From: Halocafeteria seosinensis
Lineage: Eukaryota; Sar; Bigyra; Bicosoecida
DNA: 62,646 nucleotides
Assembly: GCA_001687465.1 (NCBI GenBank)
Contig: LVLI01000873.1
Coordinates: forward strand, 1-62,646
Direction of reading: 5' to 3'
The notes beneath the pieces are model-generated. The model was not told where the DNA came from. It saw nothing but the letters and a program-made list of their open reading frames with translations, and did not search any database. This document shows positions 20,420 to 32,832 of the stretch, one piece after another. Position 1 is the stretch's first letter, and the number at the start of each line of letters is the position of its first letter. The translations under genes and the position numbers were made by a program.

Positions 20420-23400
20420 ATGTCGTCCGCAAGATATGGAGAGATGGATGAGTCCATGGCGGTGGCTAAATTAACTCGTAAACTGCAAAGGGAATTGTGT
20501 CCTGTTAGCAGCACCCATCACAACCGGGACGAGGAGGAAGAAGAGCTTACACGATATGCCTTGCAGATTTTGTACAGTCTAGACCCTCCAGGAGGGTCGG
20601 GAGGAAGGCCGGCAACGTCTGCGTCGTCGGTCCATCATGCACTTGATAAAGTGGAAGCGAAATTGTACCAATACTACGGAAGTGAGAATTCAAAAATCCA
20701 CCAATTTCATGGTCTGAGGAATCGTTTCCTAAAATCGCCTGTATTTGAGCATAAAACGTACGTGATGCACGTGCGTATTCCGATGGAATATGTGGCATAT
20801 GCACTATGTGCCCTCTGTTCGCTTTTCCCTGCAGAGCTATCTTGGAGTGCCTGCTCAACCTGGCGTTTACCAAGCACGATATACCGGCCCCCAAAAGTAC
20901 AAAACCCCACGTAAATCAAAGCAAGAATGGCCAATCAGACTATAGAACGTCTGCTCAACGGGCGACAAGCAAGCAGAGAGAAGGTAACGTTCCTAATCTA
21001 ACATTCTCTTCCCAGGAAGCTGCCAGTGCTCGGGCGCCTCCACGACCTCCCAGCAACCATAGTCAGGGACGGTATCGACCGGAGAGTCGTGGGGACCAGA
21101 GTTCTACCCACGATTCGCAACAATCTTCATTCCGCAGCAAATCAGGAATGGATAACATGCTAGACAGGTCTTTGATCGCTTACAGTCTGGACCAACAGGA
21201 TGGGTCTCATGATGCCAGGAGACGGAAGCTCCCTTTCGAGCTATCTGAGCAGCTTCTTCTTAGGGACTTACTATATGTCTTCCAGGGGATCGATGGAAAG
21301 TATATCAAATTTAATACGAAAACTGACCGGTTCGAATTAGCTGTTGGAAGCGAAGATATTCCGGGAAACACCAAGCATCTTGTCGGGGTTCTGAGTGAAG
21401 TCGGGTGGCTGTACAAACGGGCGAGTGAAGCGATAAATTCTCAAATGGAAAATATTGAAACATTGGGGACTACAGTTCAATCATTCTGCTCTTGTTTGCA
21501 AATGGAACTAGATGACTTCTTTCGCCTTCTTGCCGTCCTGGAGAGTCAGCTTAACGTCTCTGCTATTCATTCGGTGGACTCTGATGAATTTAGTTCCAGC
21601 GAAGTATCCCGTCATGCGCGCTTAGTTCCGAATAGCCTCACCTTGAGGCGTCTCTTTACGTGGATGCAAGCTCCTATGCAGCGTCTCAGAAACCTCTGCA
21701 ATATCGCGGAGTCTTGCCGTGGCCTTCGTGGCGGTGCTTTAGTCTCTTGCCTGTATGATTTCGCCCGAAACGGTGACCCGAACGTTCAGACGTTCGTTGG
21801 AAGAATCCTCAAACGTACGACATACCCACTATTGGGAAAATTATGGTAAGTAGCTCATATGTGGATGTATTAGGTACCAAGAACATTATGACCGTATTCA
21901 TGACAATGCCAGTCGATGGATCTTAGAGGGTGAGTTATCTGACGAAAGGGGTGATTTTTTTATAGCTTGTGATGAGAGTATTGGGAAGGATAACTTGTGG
22001 AATGAAAAATATAGCTTCCGGCGGTCGATGCTGCCCAAATTTGTTGGTAAGTATATCGACGCTGTAGAATGATACTCTAGTTACTTAACAGAAAGAGTCG
22101 AAACGCAGACGCGGAACTGGCGCGGAAAGTGCTATTGGTCGGAAAGTCTATCAATTTCATTCGGTACTCTTGCGAGGACACGCCGTGGGTGCTTGAAATG
22201 TCAAATAAATTAAGATCAATGTACCCCGAGGCAGCTGCAATAGCCGACGGATCACCAGTTAACACAACAGGTAGCGTAGTAGAGGAAGCCAAGGACGCAC
22301 ACAGTGTCAAGGAGCAAATGTCCACGACTCCGGGTTTGGACATGTTGAACAAAATCAGACCCATGGTTGCTGAGGCTCAACGAATTGCTAACTTTCGTGT
22401 AATGGAGCTTGTACTCAATGAGCATAGGTACGCTGTACTGGAATATTTTGTTCTGAGAGTTCCCCGTCTGTACCGTGCTGACGTATTTTGCAGACTGTTG
22501 GAGCATCTATATGCCATAAAGCGTTACTTGTTGCTTGGTCAAGGTGACTTCGTTACGACTCTGATGGGGATTATAGGGCCCCATTTAGACAAGCCAGCCG
22601 TCGACGTGGCCTCAAGTTATCATACTTTGGTCGGGATGCTGGAGCAATCGATCCAGGCGAGCAATGCACAGTTTGATAAAGAGGACATACTCGGTCGTTT
22701 GCACATTAAGGTTCGTTAGTTTTCGCCGGGGAAGGGTCTTATTGCACAGGGAATGGTAGCTGTCTTCTGCCTATGCAGTTATATCAAGAATCTTCTGGTG
22801 AGACTGGATGGGATATCTTCTCACTCACCTACTACGTTACAGCTCCTCTCACTGCCGTGCTGACAAACGATGCTATGGCGACTTACGCGAGACTCTTTCG
22901 TTTTTTGTGGCAACTGAAACGTGTGGAATATTTGCTGAGCAACACGTGGTGCCGTCACATGACTGCGGCTCACGCGCTACGGGTATGTTCTTCCTGAAGT
23001 AAAACGGATGGGCACTCTTTTCTCGTTAGCTATCCTGCAAGCTTCATTATTACGTCCCCTGCAGCATTTTTCGGTATTGGGCCGTGTGCTCCATCAATGC
23101 CACTTGCTTCGTTCCGACATGATAAATTTTGTTCTGGCACTTAGTAATTACGTAATGTTTGAAGTGTTGGAAACCTCGTGGCAGTGGCTTGTAAACAAAA
23201 TCAAAGGGGACGACGATGCTGCTACGGCCGTTGCATTAGGAAGGGCTGATATGCCTACAGCTGCTGAATCTGGTGTGGAAGTATCTGACATAGCTGACGG
23301 AAGCAAGGCCAAGGGAGCTTCCGAATCACCCCGGAGTACCACCTCTGCTAACCGGGGAGCAAGAGGTAGAGGTGGAGATCCGCACGCCACGAGTGATACG

Positions 23401-24051
23401 TCTAAATGGTGGAATCGTGACCTTGACCTCAGTGGTCTGATCAAAGCTCATGAGGAATACTTGGCCAGAATTATGGAGAAAGCATTGTTAACGGGTACGC
23501 TGCTTTGCATTGAGAAAGTGTTTCACAGGCGTTGGATACTTAGTATTCATGGCATCTGCAGGCCGCTCCTCTCACATTGGACCCCATATCCAAGACTTGC
23601 TGGATGACGCAATCAGGTTTGCGAGAACTCAAGAGCGCCTTTACACAAAAGCATTGACCATAGCTACGCGAGTTCAGAAAGAAATTAAGGAATTGAAAGA
23701 TCAAGGTTATGATTATGACGCCGCTGAACGTAGAGCACAGCAGCATTGCTATCGTGAGATGGCTTCATTGGCCAATCGGTACGAAAATGAAATCGCGGAG
23801 CTAGTTATTGTATACCGTGAGCGAATGCTAAAACTCCTTGAGTCACTGGAGTCTGGTGGTGAGGAGTAAGTGTGCTCGTTAAACGAAGTCGCTAGTAGAA
23901 GGCTTGCAATTCACTTTTTTGTACAATATTTTGACTTGACAGCTTGGAGGAATTTCGCTTTTTAATGTTCCGGTTTGATTTCAACATGTTCTACGATAAC
24001 CTACACCTACAAAGGGTGGCGGGAAACGAAGAAGAGCATGATGACACATAG
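20420..24051 (+). CDS. TUBGCP3: Gamma-tubulin complex component 3 (GCP3/Spc98)
   Basis: Eight exons: 20420-20757, 20835-21845, 21913-22046, 22109-22710, 22779-22982, 23065-23494, 23562-23865 and 23943-24051, giving 1043 residues. GCP3 pairs with GCP2 and gamma-tubulin in the gamma-tubulin small complex, the building block of microtubule-nucleating rings. The GRIP1 motif region contains LLLRDLLYVFQGIDGKYIKF, GVLSEVGWLYKRASE, LTLRRLFTWMQAP and RWILEGELSDERGDFFIA. GRIP2 contains ARKVLLVGKSINFIRYSCED, KRYLLLGQGDFVTTLMGIIG, GETGWDIFSLTYYVTAPLTA and VLHQCHLLRSDMINFVLALS. It ends in FRFLMFRFDFNMFYDNLH, the typical C-terminal strand. An Asp-rich/Ser-rich loop near 23200-23400 replaces a shorter loop in animals. 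Length is somewhat above human GCP3 (about 900). Phases agree at all junctions. Confidence 0.95.
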
Positions 24052-24978
24052 ACCAGTAGGCTGTAACATGCCGTTTGAGGAAGGTGCAGGGCATAGATTA
24101 CCAGGCTCACCTCCGCGGTTGACCAGGTAACACTTTTCTTGTTTCCAGGTTACGCCGGCAGCTACGACTCTAGATGTCAATAGAGCTACTAGCGTGGTGG
24201 GTATGTCGCACCTACTCCTGCCCTCCGATAACCGGAAGCCCGCACTTGGGCTCAGTAGAGACAAACAAACTGAAAGCCAAGCAGCACTGATAATCCAATG
24301 AAAAGAACCGTGGGTTGATCCTTCTGCTTGTCGCCATCCGGTACAGGTCGGATGGTGGCCACCCTTAAGGGATGTTTGGTTTCCTACGGCTTCTCTCCAC
24401 AGTCCGGGCTTCGCGAAGCGAATTGTAGAGAGGACTGACATGTCCTCGGTGCTACGCAGCTTGTGGGTTCTTGCAAAGATAGGAACGGTGATAAGTTGTT
24501 GTCTGATATCTGCCGACTGTGAGAGAAAAGAAAGAAGATACAGAAGTATTGGGAAGCAGAAAGTGACAGCTCCAGTACGGCGAGGAAAGCGATAGCTCCT
24601 GTACCACTTCCACTTCTTCAAGCTCGAAAAGGGGCGGCAAACACTACCGGTAACCCCAACTGTCTTGAGGCAGTTTGTCGGCGTCAATCTCCCAAACACT
24701 GTACTTCGCGACCTTGAGTATAGAAAACCTGATCATCGATATTTGGATTGGTGGCCATGCGACGGAACCCCACGCCTGAACGTAACCGCGAAGTCGTTCA
24801 GCATAGGTGTATTTGGACTCCCACCTAGACAATAATATTTTTCCAATTAGCCATCGCCCTTTAGTGAGGTTTTATTTTCAGCAGAAGACTTCCCTCAATA
24901 GCAGCGAGTCGTGCAGTTCAAGTTCATGACCCAATCGCAAAATAACAGCCTCGGGATATCGGCACTAGGTCTTAGCAG
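24052..24978. other. Convergent intergenic region, GCP3 / CHMP3
   Basis: About 0.9 kb separates two convergent genes and should contain both 3' UTRs. A long minus-strand frame (24699 to 24007) has the Cys/Ser/Arg-rich look of a non-coding frame. No RNA gene or repeat was recognised. Confidence 0.5.
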
Positions 24979-26143
24979 TCAAGAGTCTTGAGTATCCTTC
25001 ACTGGAGATGACTCAGACCCGCCACTTGCCGCACTTGCGCTCACACTTGCAGGTGTGTATGCGGACCTTGTTGCACTCTCTCGCGTCGATGAGGAAACAG
25101 GAGCAGTTGGCAGTGAATCCAATGCTTGCTTCCATTCAGATTGTCGTTTCCTTTCTCTTTCTCCTTCAGCAGTTTCGTTTGTGTTGGTTGCAGGCCTTCC
25201 GTGTTGAGTTGTTTCAGCGTTTTCCGTTTCTTGACCACCGCTATTTGCATGTTCACCCAAGACTTCACGAAGAATGTTTTGAATCTCTTCACTATCCTCG
25301 TCAATATTATCTTCATTCATCTCCATTGTATCATCCAGCATATCGGACGTCATTTCTTCCATTACTCCGGCCTGCAAGCGACCCCCCAGTAATCCACAGC
25401 ACTGGTACACTCTGCGAGATGCCTCGGCAGTCCACTCACCTTTTGCATTTCCATAGACAGTTGCTTTGCCGACTTTGCTATTTCTGGGAATCGTACCAGG
25501 TTTTGCATACCTTGTAGGATTTCACTGCTTTGTTGAAATATCCCTGTCGCTCGGATGATTCCTGGAGGCTCAAACGTTAGAAGGATACAATCACTCGCCT
25601 CCAGTAGTCTTGTGTACATGTGCATCCGCTGACGACTTACCCATTTGTTCCTTCACTTTCATAGAAACCGAGTTAATTTGGGCTGAACATGTTCGTACTC
25701 TGTTTTTCTGTTGTCGGCAGAAAGCCACGTTCTTGGCGCAGGTCTTGGCGTTCCTCATATCATTCTGTATACCATATAGTTGGTAAAGGCACAACGTTGT
25801 TTACGCCGGTGTCTCTGTAGAGCAAGACTCACTCGTTTGGCTGCTCGTTTGGCATCACGGATGTATTCATTCTCTTGACGTTCCAACGCTGCATTCATTA
25901 TCCTTTAATATCGAGAGGAAGCCCTCTGTCATTATCATCCATGGAATGGGCGCACCTTTCGCCTCCCGTTCAAGTCGGGAGCATTCCTGTCGTAGGTGCC
26001 TCCTCCACTCTTTGATCTGTCAGCGTGTGCTCCCATACAACATGAGACAGGTGGAAAGCACAGTGGCACATGATAGTCCTTACCTGGTTTTCACGGTATT
26101 CCTCTGGGTTCTCACGCGCCTCTTTGTTTCGAAAGGAAAACAT
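24979..26143 (-). CDS. CHMP3: ESCRT-III subunit CHMP3/Vps24
   Basis: Six exons on the minus strand: 26143-26084, 26016-25956, 25888-25833, 25764-25641, 25561-25440 and 25371-24979, encoding 271 residues. CHMP3/Vps24 copolymerises with Snf7 and Vps2 into filaments that cut membrane necks in multivesicular body formation and cytokinesis. The N-terminal basic helix reads IKEWRRHLRQECSRLEREAK, followed by the helical hairpin with NSVSMKVKEQMGIIRATGIF, SSEILQGMQNLVRFPEIAKS and LSMEMQKAGVMEEMTSDMLD, the clearest Vps24-like block. The acidic region NEDNIDEDSEEIQNIL follows. The C-terminal 100 residues are Ser/Thr/Ala-rich and longer than in animals (CHMP3 is about 222 residues), with no obvious MIT-interacting motif at the very end. 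CHMP2 is the alternative family assignment. Confidence 0.88.
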
Positions 26144-26452
26144 TATGATAAATAAGCCTCACTCATTTATTCATTCAAGTCTCGCGCAACACAATCCAAT
26201 CCATAGTGTACGTACATACATACGTTCCGTTCCAGCATCTTACCGGTATTTTGCGGCGGCGGGATGCCTGGGGGGTCCCTGTGAACTTGCAACGACGACG
26301 CTCAGAACGTGCCAGATTGCGGACGTCATAGTTGTTGCTGACTGATTGATTGATGGATACAGTGGCATAGCTCATCTATCTCAACCGGTGACGTTTCTCC
26401 TTGTTTGTTGTGGATTGGGAAAAAACAAAAAAACAACAGGCATTCACCCTTT
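26144..26452. promoter_or_regulatory. Divergent promoter region, CHMP3 / RING protein
   Basis: A 309-bp interval between two head-to-head start codons. No motif stands out. Shared promoter role is inferred from orientation. Confidence 0.4.
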
Positions 26453-28318
26453 ATGGTGATGAGAAGTGTTATCACTCGGAGAGAGAGAATGGGGCATTCC
26501 ACGCGGTTCAACCTGGCGTGTTATGGTTCCCATAAAGCACTTATACTGCTCATACTTGCCGTGTATGCTCCTTGTGCTTTCTCGGGCCCGAGCTGCAGCC
26601 AAGCAGTGAATAAGCTGCACCAAAAGAGCAGCTTTACGGAAAAGGAAACCGCGTATTTCAAGGGCCTCTCTGTGGACGCTGAGGATCGGGATTCTTTCTC
26701 GATACGATCAACCAGTGCGAATCAATCCCCGTATAAAGACGCGTGTGGAAGCAATGATCAAGCATGGTGCTCGTCGCTGACGCTGGATGTCCAGTGGGCC
26801 TGCAATGACACGTCAGCGGCCGCGGCAGCGGCAGCTGCCAGACGGTATGCTGAACCACGCTCATTGTCCCAGACCTTATTTCGATTTAGATGGGGCTCTG
26901 AGAAGAAGGGCGAATCCCGTCGTACGGATCCCGGAGTAAGATTCAGTATGCACAGCATCAAAGAGTCTCTGAGTCTTGTGCTGCAGAGCATCCATCCTGG
27001 GATGGTTGGATGGGCAGGTGGTCCCAGTGTTACCATTCTGGAAACAGGTAAGAATGAAGGGGGCACTGCTGTGGGATCCGTAAGGGAACCTAGCTACAAA
27101 GCAACCTTGCACCAACGAAAGAAGCAGAAGAATGTAAAGGAATCATCAGGGAAGCATCAACGGCATGGCTTGAAAGACGCAGTGTCGCAGATCCTCCTTG
27201 CGGTGGATTTGGCCCTTGACCCTCTAGAAGCGGTTGTGCGAGGATTTCATTCGTTGCTTAGTAGTGAAAGCACAAAAGATCAGCGGCTTAGAAACCTATC
27301 TGCTCAGCCTTCTGGTTCTGGAAACGTGCTAAGTAGTGTCTACTCTGCTCAGGGCACGATAGGCATTTGTTTTCCTCCGCAGTGCTGTCAAGGTAAGCAA
27401 CGAGACTGCATTTCTACATGTACTGGGATACCATGATCATGACTTTCTGTGTGTATTTGCTCCGGATGCAGGTTCATGTGAGCTCAGTACTGGTATGCAG
27501 ACGCCGATTGTCAATGGCGTAAAGAGTATGCTAGATGAAAAGTGCAACGAGGGACGTTCGCAGTTTTGCTACAAAGATAATAGTGCGTGTCGCAAGGTTT
27601 AGGTTGAGCGTATTCTTCGTTCCTCGAGTAACTTGTGTTCTCTGTCCCTACAGGTGTCTCGATTCAGGCGGCCACCACATGCGGAAGTTATACGCTGTTC
27701 GAAATAATTGTTATGATATCAGTGACGGCCGGGAGCGCTGTGCTCGGCTGTGCCTGCTTAATTGTTTTGTTCAGGTACATATGCCTGCGACTTAGGCTAC
27801 ATCGCCGATTTGGCAACGATGCATCCCAGCCTCTTCTCGCTGCCAATGCGAATGCTGCTATTGAACAGCGAATCACTTCAATGAATCGTAGCTCTTTCCC
27901 CTATCACGACATAACGGATGCCGATAAGCACCATACCTCGTGCATGATATGCCTAGAAGCGTTTGTAAACGACGAAGAAGTAAGTGTCCTCTGTTTTCTT
28001 GGGTTATCAGAAACCACTTCATTCAACGATATTGTGTATCCGTGACAGGTATGCAAATTTAAGGAATGTTTACATCTTTTCCATAAAAGCTGTTTGGAGG
28101 AGTGGCTCCGCCGAAAAGATACGTGCCCGGTTTGCCGTACGAAATGGCTTACCTCCGAGGAGAACTCAGAGGTAGAGGAGAACACCACATCAACTAATAC
28201 GACAGCTTCCAGTGCGAATGCTCCCGTTATTTCTTCGGAAGAACACGCAGCCGATACCAACACGACTGAGAGTGACCAACAGCCCCTTGTGCAGCAGCAG
28301 TCTGAAACCTCCCCTTAG
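26453..28318 (+). CDS. Membrane-anchored RING-H2 E3 ubiquitin ligase
   Basis: Four exons: 26453-27392, 27472-27582, 27654-27979 and 28049-28318, encoding 548 residues. A hydrophobic segment near the N-terminus (ALILLILAVYAPCAFSG) looks like a signal peptide; ATG codons at 26459 and 26489 could also start the protein. The next 330 residues would be lumenal or extracellular, with scattered cysteines (CFPPQCCQGSCE) and no family I recognise. A transmembrane helix (about residues 366-390, EIIVMISVTAGSAVLGCACL) is followed by a short basic loop and a complete RING-H2 domain with ligands C447, C450, C465, H467, H470, C473, C484 and C487, ending in TCPVCRTKW. This is the signal peptide, lumenal domain, TM, RING layout of PA-TM-RING or ATL-like E3s acting in the endomembrane system. 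The tail is Ser/Thr/Glu-rich. Confidence 0.82.
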
Positions 28319-28438
28319 TCGAAATTAGAGGCTGACTCATGATGACCCTCCAACGATGGTGTAAGCCAGCAGAATCGTAGTTCTACAGGAATTGTCAACG
28401 TGTCCACCGCCCGTTCTCTATATTACGACTCTCTCTGC

Positions 28439-30476
28439 TCAATTCTTAATGCTGAAGCCTGTGATGAGTGGGAGATGATCTGATGGCGCTTCTGCGTTGG
28501 GTAGTGCCCCTTGACACACCTCATTGGCTGGAAGTGACAACGTCCATAACGGATCCGCTTGGCCTGAATCAAGTAGAGCAACATCTTTGAAAGCCTATAG
28601 GCTTTTCTGATATGCTGGTGACCCCGTACCTGTGTAGAAGATGTAGTCCAAAGTTCCCTGAAACATAAGTTGTTTATTTGTCCAGGGTGGTTCTTCGCCT
28701 TCTATTGTGGTATACGCGGACTGCAGGGAAAGTGGTGATACGCTGATCGATATTTACTAGCGAGAATGGAGGGCGATGACCATCAGTACTTACTTCAAAT
28801 TTAAAAGGTAGTCCTAAATCGGGGATAGACTTCTTTGGCACAGTGTCCGAATTACGGGTCACCTGCGGGTGTATTGGATTTCATAATCTAGCGCGTGTTT
28901 CCTAGCGCCCCATCGTTCTTACGGGATGATGTGGATGCTCGTCAAGAAGGTAGCCGTAAGTCAGCATATCGTATACGCCGGAGCAGTGGGATGCTTTCCG
29001 GTCCTGTAAAAGAAACAGAACCATGATAGAAGTACGCGTTTATGGTGAGATAAAGCAGTCGTCCCCAAGGTTACGTACTTCTTCTAGGTATGGGAGTGAG
29101 TTGAAGTCCCCACACAAGATCGTTGCTGGTAGTAGTGTCCTGCATTCGTCGAGATTCCTGTTCTTGACGAATTCTCTATCAACGTCAAATTCAGGATTGT
29201 CACTCTTGTCGGGGACAAGAAACTTCTTGATATCTTCCTCGGAAAGACACGATATACTTTCCGGAGGCACACTCTCTCTGGCATTGGTTTCAGCACTGGA
29301 TTTCGATGGATATGGGTTTTGCATGGCGATCCATGAGCAAGTTGCAGGAAACCATTGAGCTACCATTCTGCACATGTGAATGCCCGCAAAGTATGCCTGT
29401 AATACCTTGAAATCAGGTACACTGGGGTCCCAGTAGAGGTGCACGTTGCCGACTAACAGCGGAACACTGGCTTCCTTAGCGTTGCTCCCAAGGATCTCAA
29501 ACAATGTCAAAAGCATTGGCTTAGCATTTTGGTTAAATTTGTCCCAATATGCATTGATCCTTTGACGTTTCTTTTTCGCTTTCCTCCCTGAACAATGGGT
29601 TCATATTAAATGTCGATCCAAATGAACCCCTCCTGCTCTACTTACCCACAAGTCTGCCAAAGGGAAGCCAATTCCCTACCTCGGCTTCCATGTCATTGAA
29701 TTTTTTCTTCATCACTGTTCCCAGGGTCACTTTCCGGCTCTCTTGAAGCGCTAGCTTCTTCTTACAGTAAAACGTGGCTACACCGACACCTGTTTTACTC
29801 TGCAGAGTTCATTATATCGCGTTGCGTAGGTGCGGCCAAATGAATACACACAGGGTAGGACATCCACCTACTTCGGTAGCAATGATTCCTGTCCAACCCC
29901 GGTCTTCGAAGAACGGCATCCATACTTCACTGAACGCTGTGTATTCTACTTCCTGCGCGGTCGTTCATCCCGATAATGTAAACCTTGAATAAGCATCCTT
30001 TGAGTTGGGACGCTGAATTCCCTTACCTGCATGCAAACGACATCCGGTTCATAGTGCTCAATTTCCAATTGAATCCGCTTCTGGCGGTCCGTGACTTCGA
30101 GCCGTCTGCACTTGTATGCATGTCAGAATTGTGTACTACAATGTGCCACCCCATGCCACCTTGTGTATACGCACTCATCGGGACAGTACGAGAATTGCCC
30201 TCGTACGAAGGCGTCCGCCAGCACATTGTAGGTCATAATAACCACTTCCGTCCCATTCGACACTTGCTCGCGTCGGTGGCAATATTCACGGCGCATGAAC
30301 TCGAAATCGCCCAAACGGAGAGGTCCACTAGAGCTAGAGGAAGCAGCACCTCCTCCTGCAGCTGCTGCTTTCCCGGGGGTGGCGCTCGGGGAGAACATCT
30401 GGAAAGGACCATCTTCCTCATCGTCGCTCATTGTTGTCTCGGCTGTCGGACCAACTACACTGGAGGAAACACCCAT
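28439..30476 (-). CDS. CCR4-type exonuclease (EEP family)
   Basis: Nine exons on the minus strand: 30476-30160, 30105-30027, 29952-29872, 29799-29646, 29587-29079, 29003-28923, 28862-28794, 28720-28630 and 28584-28439, giving 508 residues. The endonuclease/exonuclease/phosphatase fold carries its motifs in order: VVIMTYNVLADAF, DVVCMQEVEY (metal-binding Glu), LLVGNVHLYWDP, ATILCGDFNSLP and APSDHLPLITGF (catalytic Asp-His). SAYTTIEGEEPPWTNKQLMF and FQGTLDYIFYTG match the CCR4/Angel/nocturnin branch, which removes poly(A) tails or related substrates. No leucine-rich repeat region, which tethers yeast and animal CCR4 to Caf1, precedes the nuclease; the N-terminus is a Ser/Ala/Gly-rich stretch. 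So this is a CCR4-like deadenylase or an Angel/nocturnin relative. The start at 30476 is 168 bp from the stop of the upstream PH gene. Confidence 0.92.
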
Positions 30477-30643
30477 CCTGGACACGATAAAAAAAAGGAG
30501 TAGATGGGGCCTTCTGACAATACTACTAAGGATCATGGAGTGGTTGTACAACTGTTGGTTGCCAGAAAACTCTTGGATGGTTAATAAGTCGTACACAATG
30601 CAATTGTAGATGAAGTTGTCATTAAACATTAGAAAAGAAGGGT

Positions 30644-32438
30644 CTAGGAAGGTCCATCGCAACAAGCTTCTAGTGCATGGTACCATTCTTTCATCTCCGA
30701 CAGCGATGCGGCGCATAGGTAAAAGATTCTGTCCGACGTAACGATGCAAAACACAAAAGGGGTAGGGGTCTTAAGGGAAGGTGATCCTACACGCAATCTG
30801 TAGGAGACATGAAACTAAATAGAAACTGATAGAATGCTTCATGACAACGCTTTCCGAATTACATACTCCGCGCTTTTCAAGTCAACAACACCTTTCTCTT
30901 TGGCGGATTGAGAATCTTCAGACGAGTACGTCAATTGCTTGTCAGGCCCAGAGAGGACGAAATATCGGCTTCGCCAACTCCACTGCGCAAGACTGGAATT
31001 GCATTTCTTTAGCCATCCACTCTTGTGAATTAATTCGCGATCGCGATGGGTCATAGTTGACGGTGCTTCCACTCGTACGGATCCCGCAGCTTTCGTCGCA
31101 GGAAGAGCCTGCGAAATCGAAGCCATGCATCCAGCAGAGTATATTATAAGCAGCATCTTGCGGGTGTTACTAACATGCATCGAATTCCCTCCTGAGAGAC
31201 GCGACTGAGACAGTCTTCCAATCGACATGGATGCCGCTATATAGTTGATCCTGTAAATGTAATTGCCGTGCAATCGGTACATACTGATCCGCCTGCAATT
31301 GTTCAAAAATCAATCAACCTACCATATTTGGGCAGCATCCTTGTTTGGCGCACAAAATCCATATATTCGCACATGACCACCGGCAGATTTTACCCTTAGT
31401 CTGAAACCTGGCAACTCCGATAGAGCCCCGCGCTCTTCCGAAACACCGGCCAGTACTTCGGCATCCCTTAGGTCAATGATCCCTTTGCATTCTTCGTCAT
31501 TTTGGTCCAGTGATCGATAATAGATAATTGCCTTTATTTCTGGATCTAGGACCACTAGCCTTTCTGTCCAGGACTGTTGATCCGGGGACGTCTTCCTGAG
31601 CACACCCTTGATCTTGGTTTGAACAACGGGTTCAATGTAGAGCGGTTTTCTTCCGTTTCCAACAGTTCCCGTGGAGGCTCTGACACTACTGTAGGCTTTC
31701 ATAACTTTTTCAATAGATTGTAGCCATGCTTTCAACTCCCCGCTATTCCTGCAAAAAATAGTATACTTTGTGAATTGAGTGCGCCCAAGCCACTGGGCCA
31801 GTGATTTGTACATACTCGATTCCAAAGGTAGTTTCCCGATCCTCTGTTCGCAGTATAAATCCAGCTTTGCATTCCTTCATCGAACTTATTTGCTCCGGGG
31901 ACGCTTCTTCTATAGCTGCACCTTCCAGCGGGATAACACCCCTCGGTTTCTCGATTGTATTGTGTTTGGCGAATGTGATGGTGGGGTGGGACTTGTAGTA
32001 CCGAAGGGTTCCCGTTGAAGCATCGGCCACTACAAAACTGCAGCAGAGAGCACATCCAAACCCATCATCCAAACACAACGGAGCAAAAAGTAAAAACTCG
32101 CAAATATTGGCACGAATACGCCTTGCCTCCCTATGGGGAGACATAGAAGAGCATTCCGTCTTCCAAAGTCATGTTCAACTCCGGTGGTCAACGTACCGGC
32201 GTTTACGATTTTTCCCATGCGGGTCTGTTTTCCATAGCCACCCTTCATGCCCAACGGTAGTTGCGTCACTTGTGGTGAATGTTGAGGCTAGTTCATCTGA
32301 GTCTACGGGTACTTGAGTCCTTGCATCATCTTCTGCGCTCCCATTGGAGGAACCACCACGAAGTCTGCGTGGCGGTGAGCTTCCCGTGAGCGAAGACGAC
32401 GTGTTGGAGGCGCTGCCGCCTCCAGAACTACTCAGCAT
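30644..32438 (-). CDS. Protein with three PH domains
   Basis: Six exons on the minus strand: 32438-32197, 32037-31816, 31748-31323, 31250-31175, 31108-30849 and 30797-30644, encoding 459 residues. The donor of exon 5 (GTTGTC) is non-typical and that junction is less sure. After an 60-residue Ser/Gly-rich start come three pleckstrin homology domains. The first runs GHEGWLWKTDPHGKNRKR to ELKAWLQSIEKVM, the second KIKGVLRKTSPDQQSWTERL to DAAQIWINYIAASM, and the third HKSGWLKKCNSSLAQWSW to LSEMKEWYHALEACC. Each has the start strand and the terminal helix Trp typical of PH folds. There is no enzymatic domain, so a phosphoinositide or protein-binding adaptor is likely. Intron 1 (159 nt) falls inside the first PH domain. 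The protein stops a few residues after the last helix. Confidence 0.8.
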
Positions 32439-32832
32439 TGGGGACCGAAATAGAATCTCGAGGACACAACAAGTTGAACCAAGGCGCACATCGGGGTGGT
32501 TCTGCGTGTACTGTACTGTGTATGGCTTCCATCGCATCTGCCAACTGGCTCCGTGGACGGCTCCTCCGGGCCTCGGGACGGTGAAATCACCGGACACGTG
32601 GCTGAACTCCGACCGCACCACCCTGCCATGGTGCGGTTGCCGTCTCGTTCCTGGAACAGCATGGCTGAGCATGTATGTACAACATAGACGAACATGGACG
32701 TTTGATTGAAACAGGTACATGTTATGTTTGTAATGTATTCGTATATTTACTTGCTAGCACTTGTATGGTCTGTTCAAACTCATTTTGGAGCGTTTGTTGA
32801 AGTTGCGGACAGCGGTGGTGTAAACAGAGGAA
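32439..32832. promoter_or_regulatory. Divergent promoter region, PH / F-BAR genes
   Basis: A 394-bp gap between head-to-head start codons of two membrane-related genes. No TATA box is evident. The shared promoter is inferred from arrangement. Confidence 0.45.

Noticed and set aside
21846-21873. A 28-nt intron in GCP3 ending at the TAG 21871-21873
   Set aside because: The acceptor CAG ending at 21912 gives a normal 67-nt intron and a better match to the family (RWILEGEL follows directly).
29999-30503. 172-codon plus-strand frame over the CCR4-like gene
   Set aside because: Antisense to exons 1 and 2 of the nuclease, which carry clear catalytic motifs.
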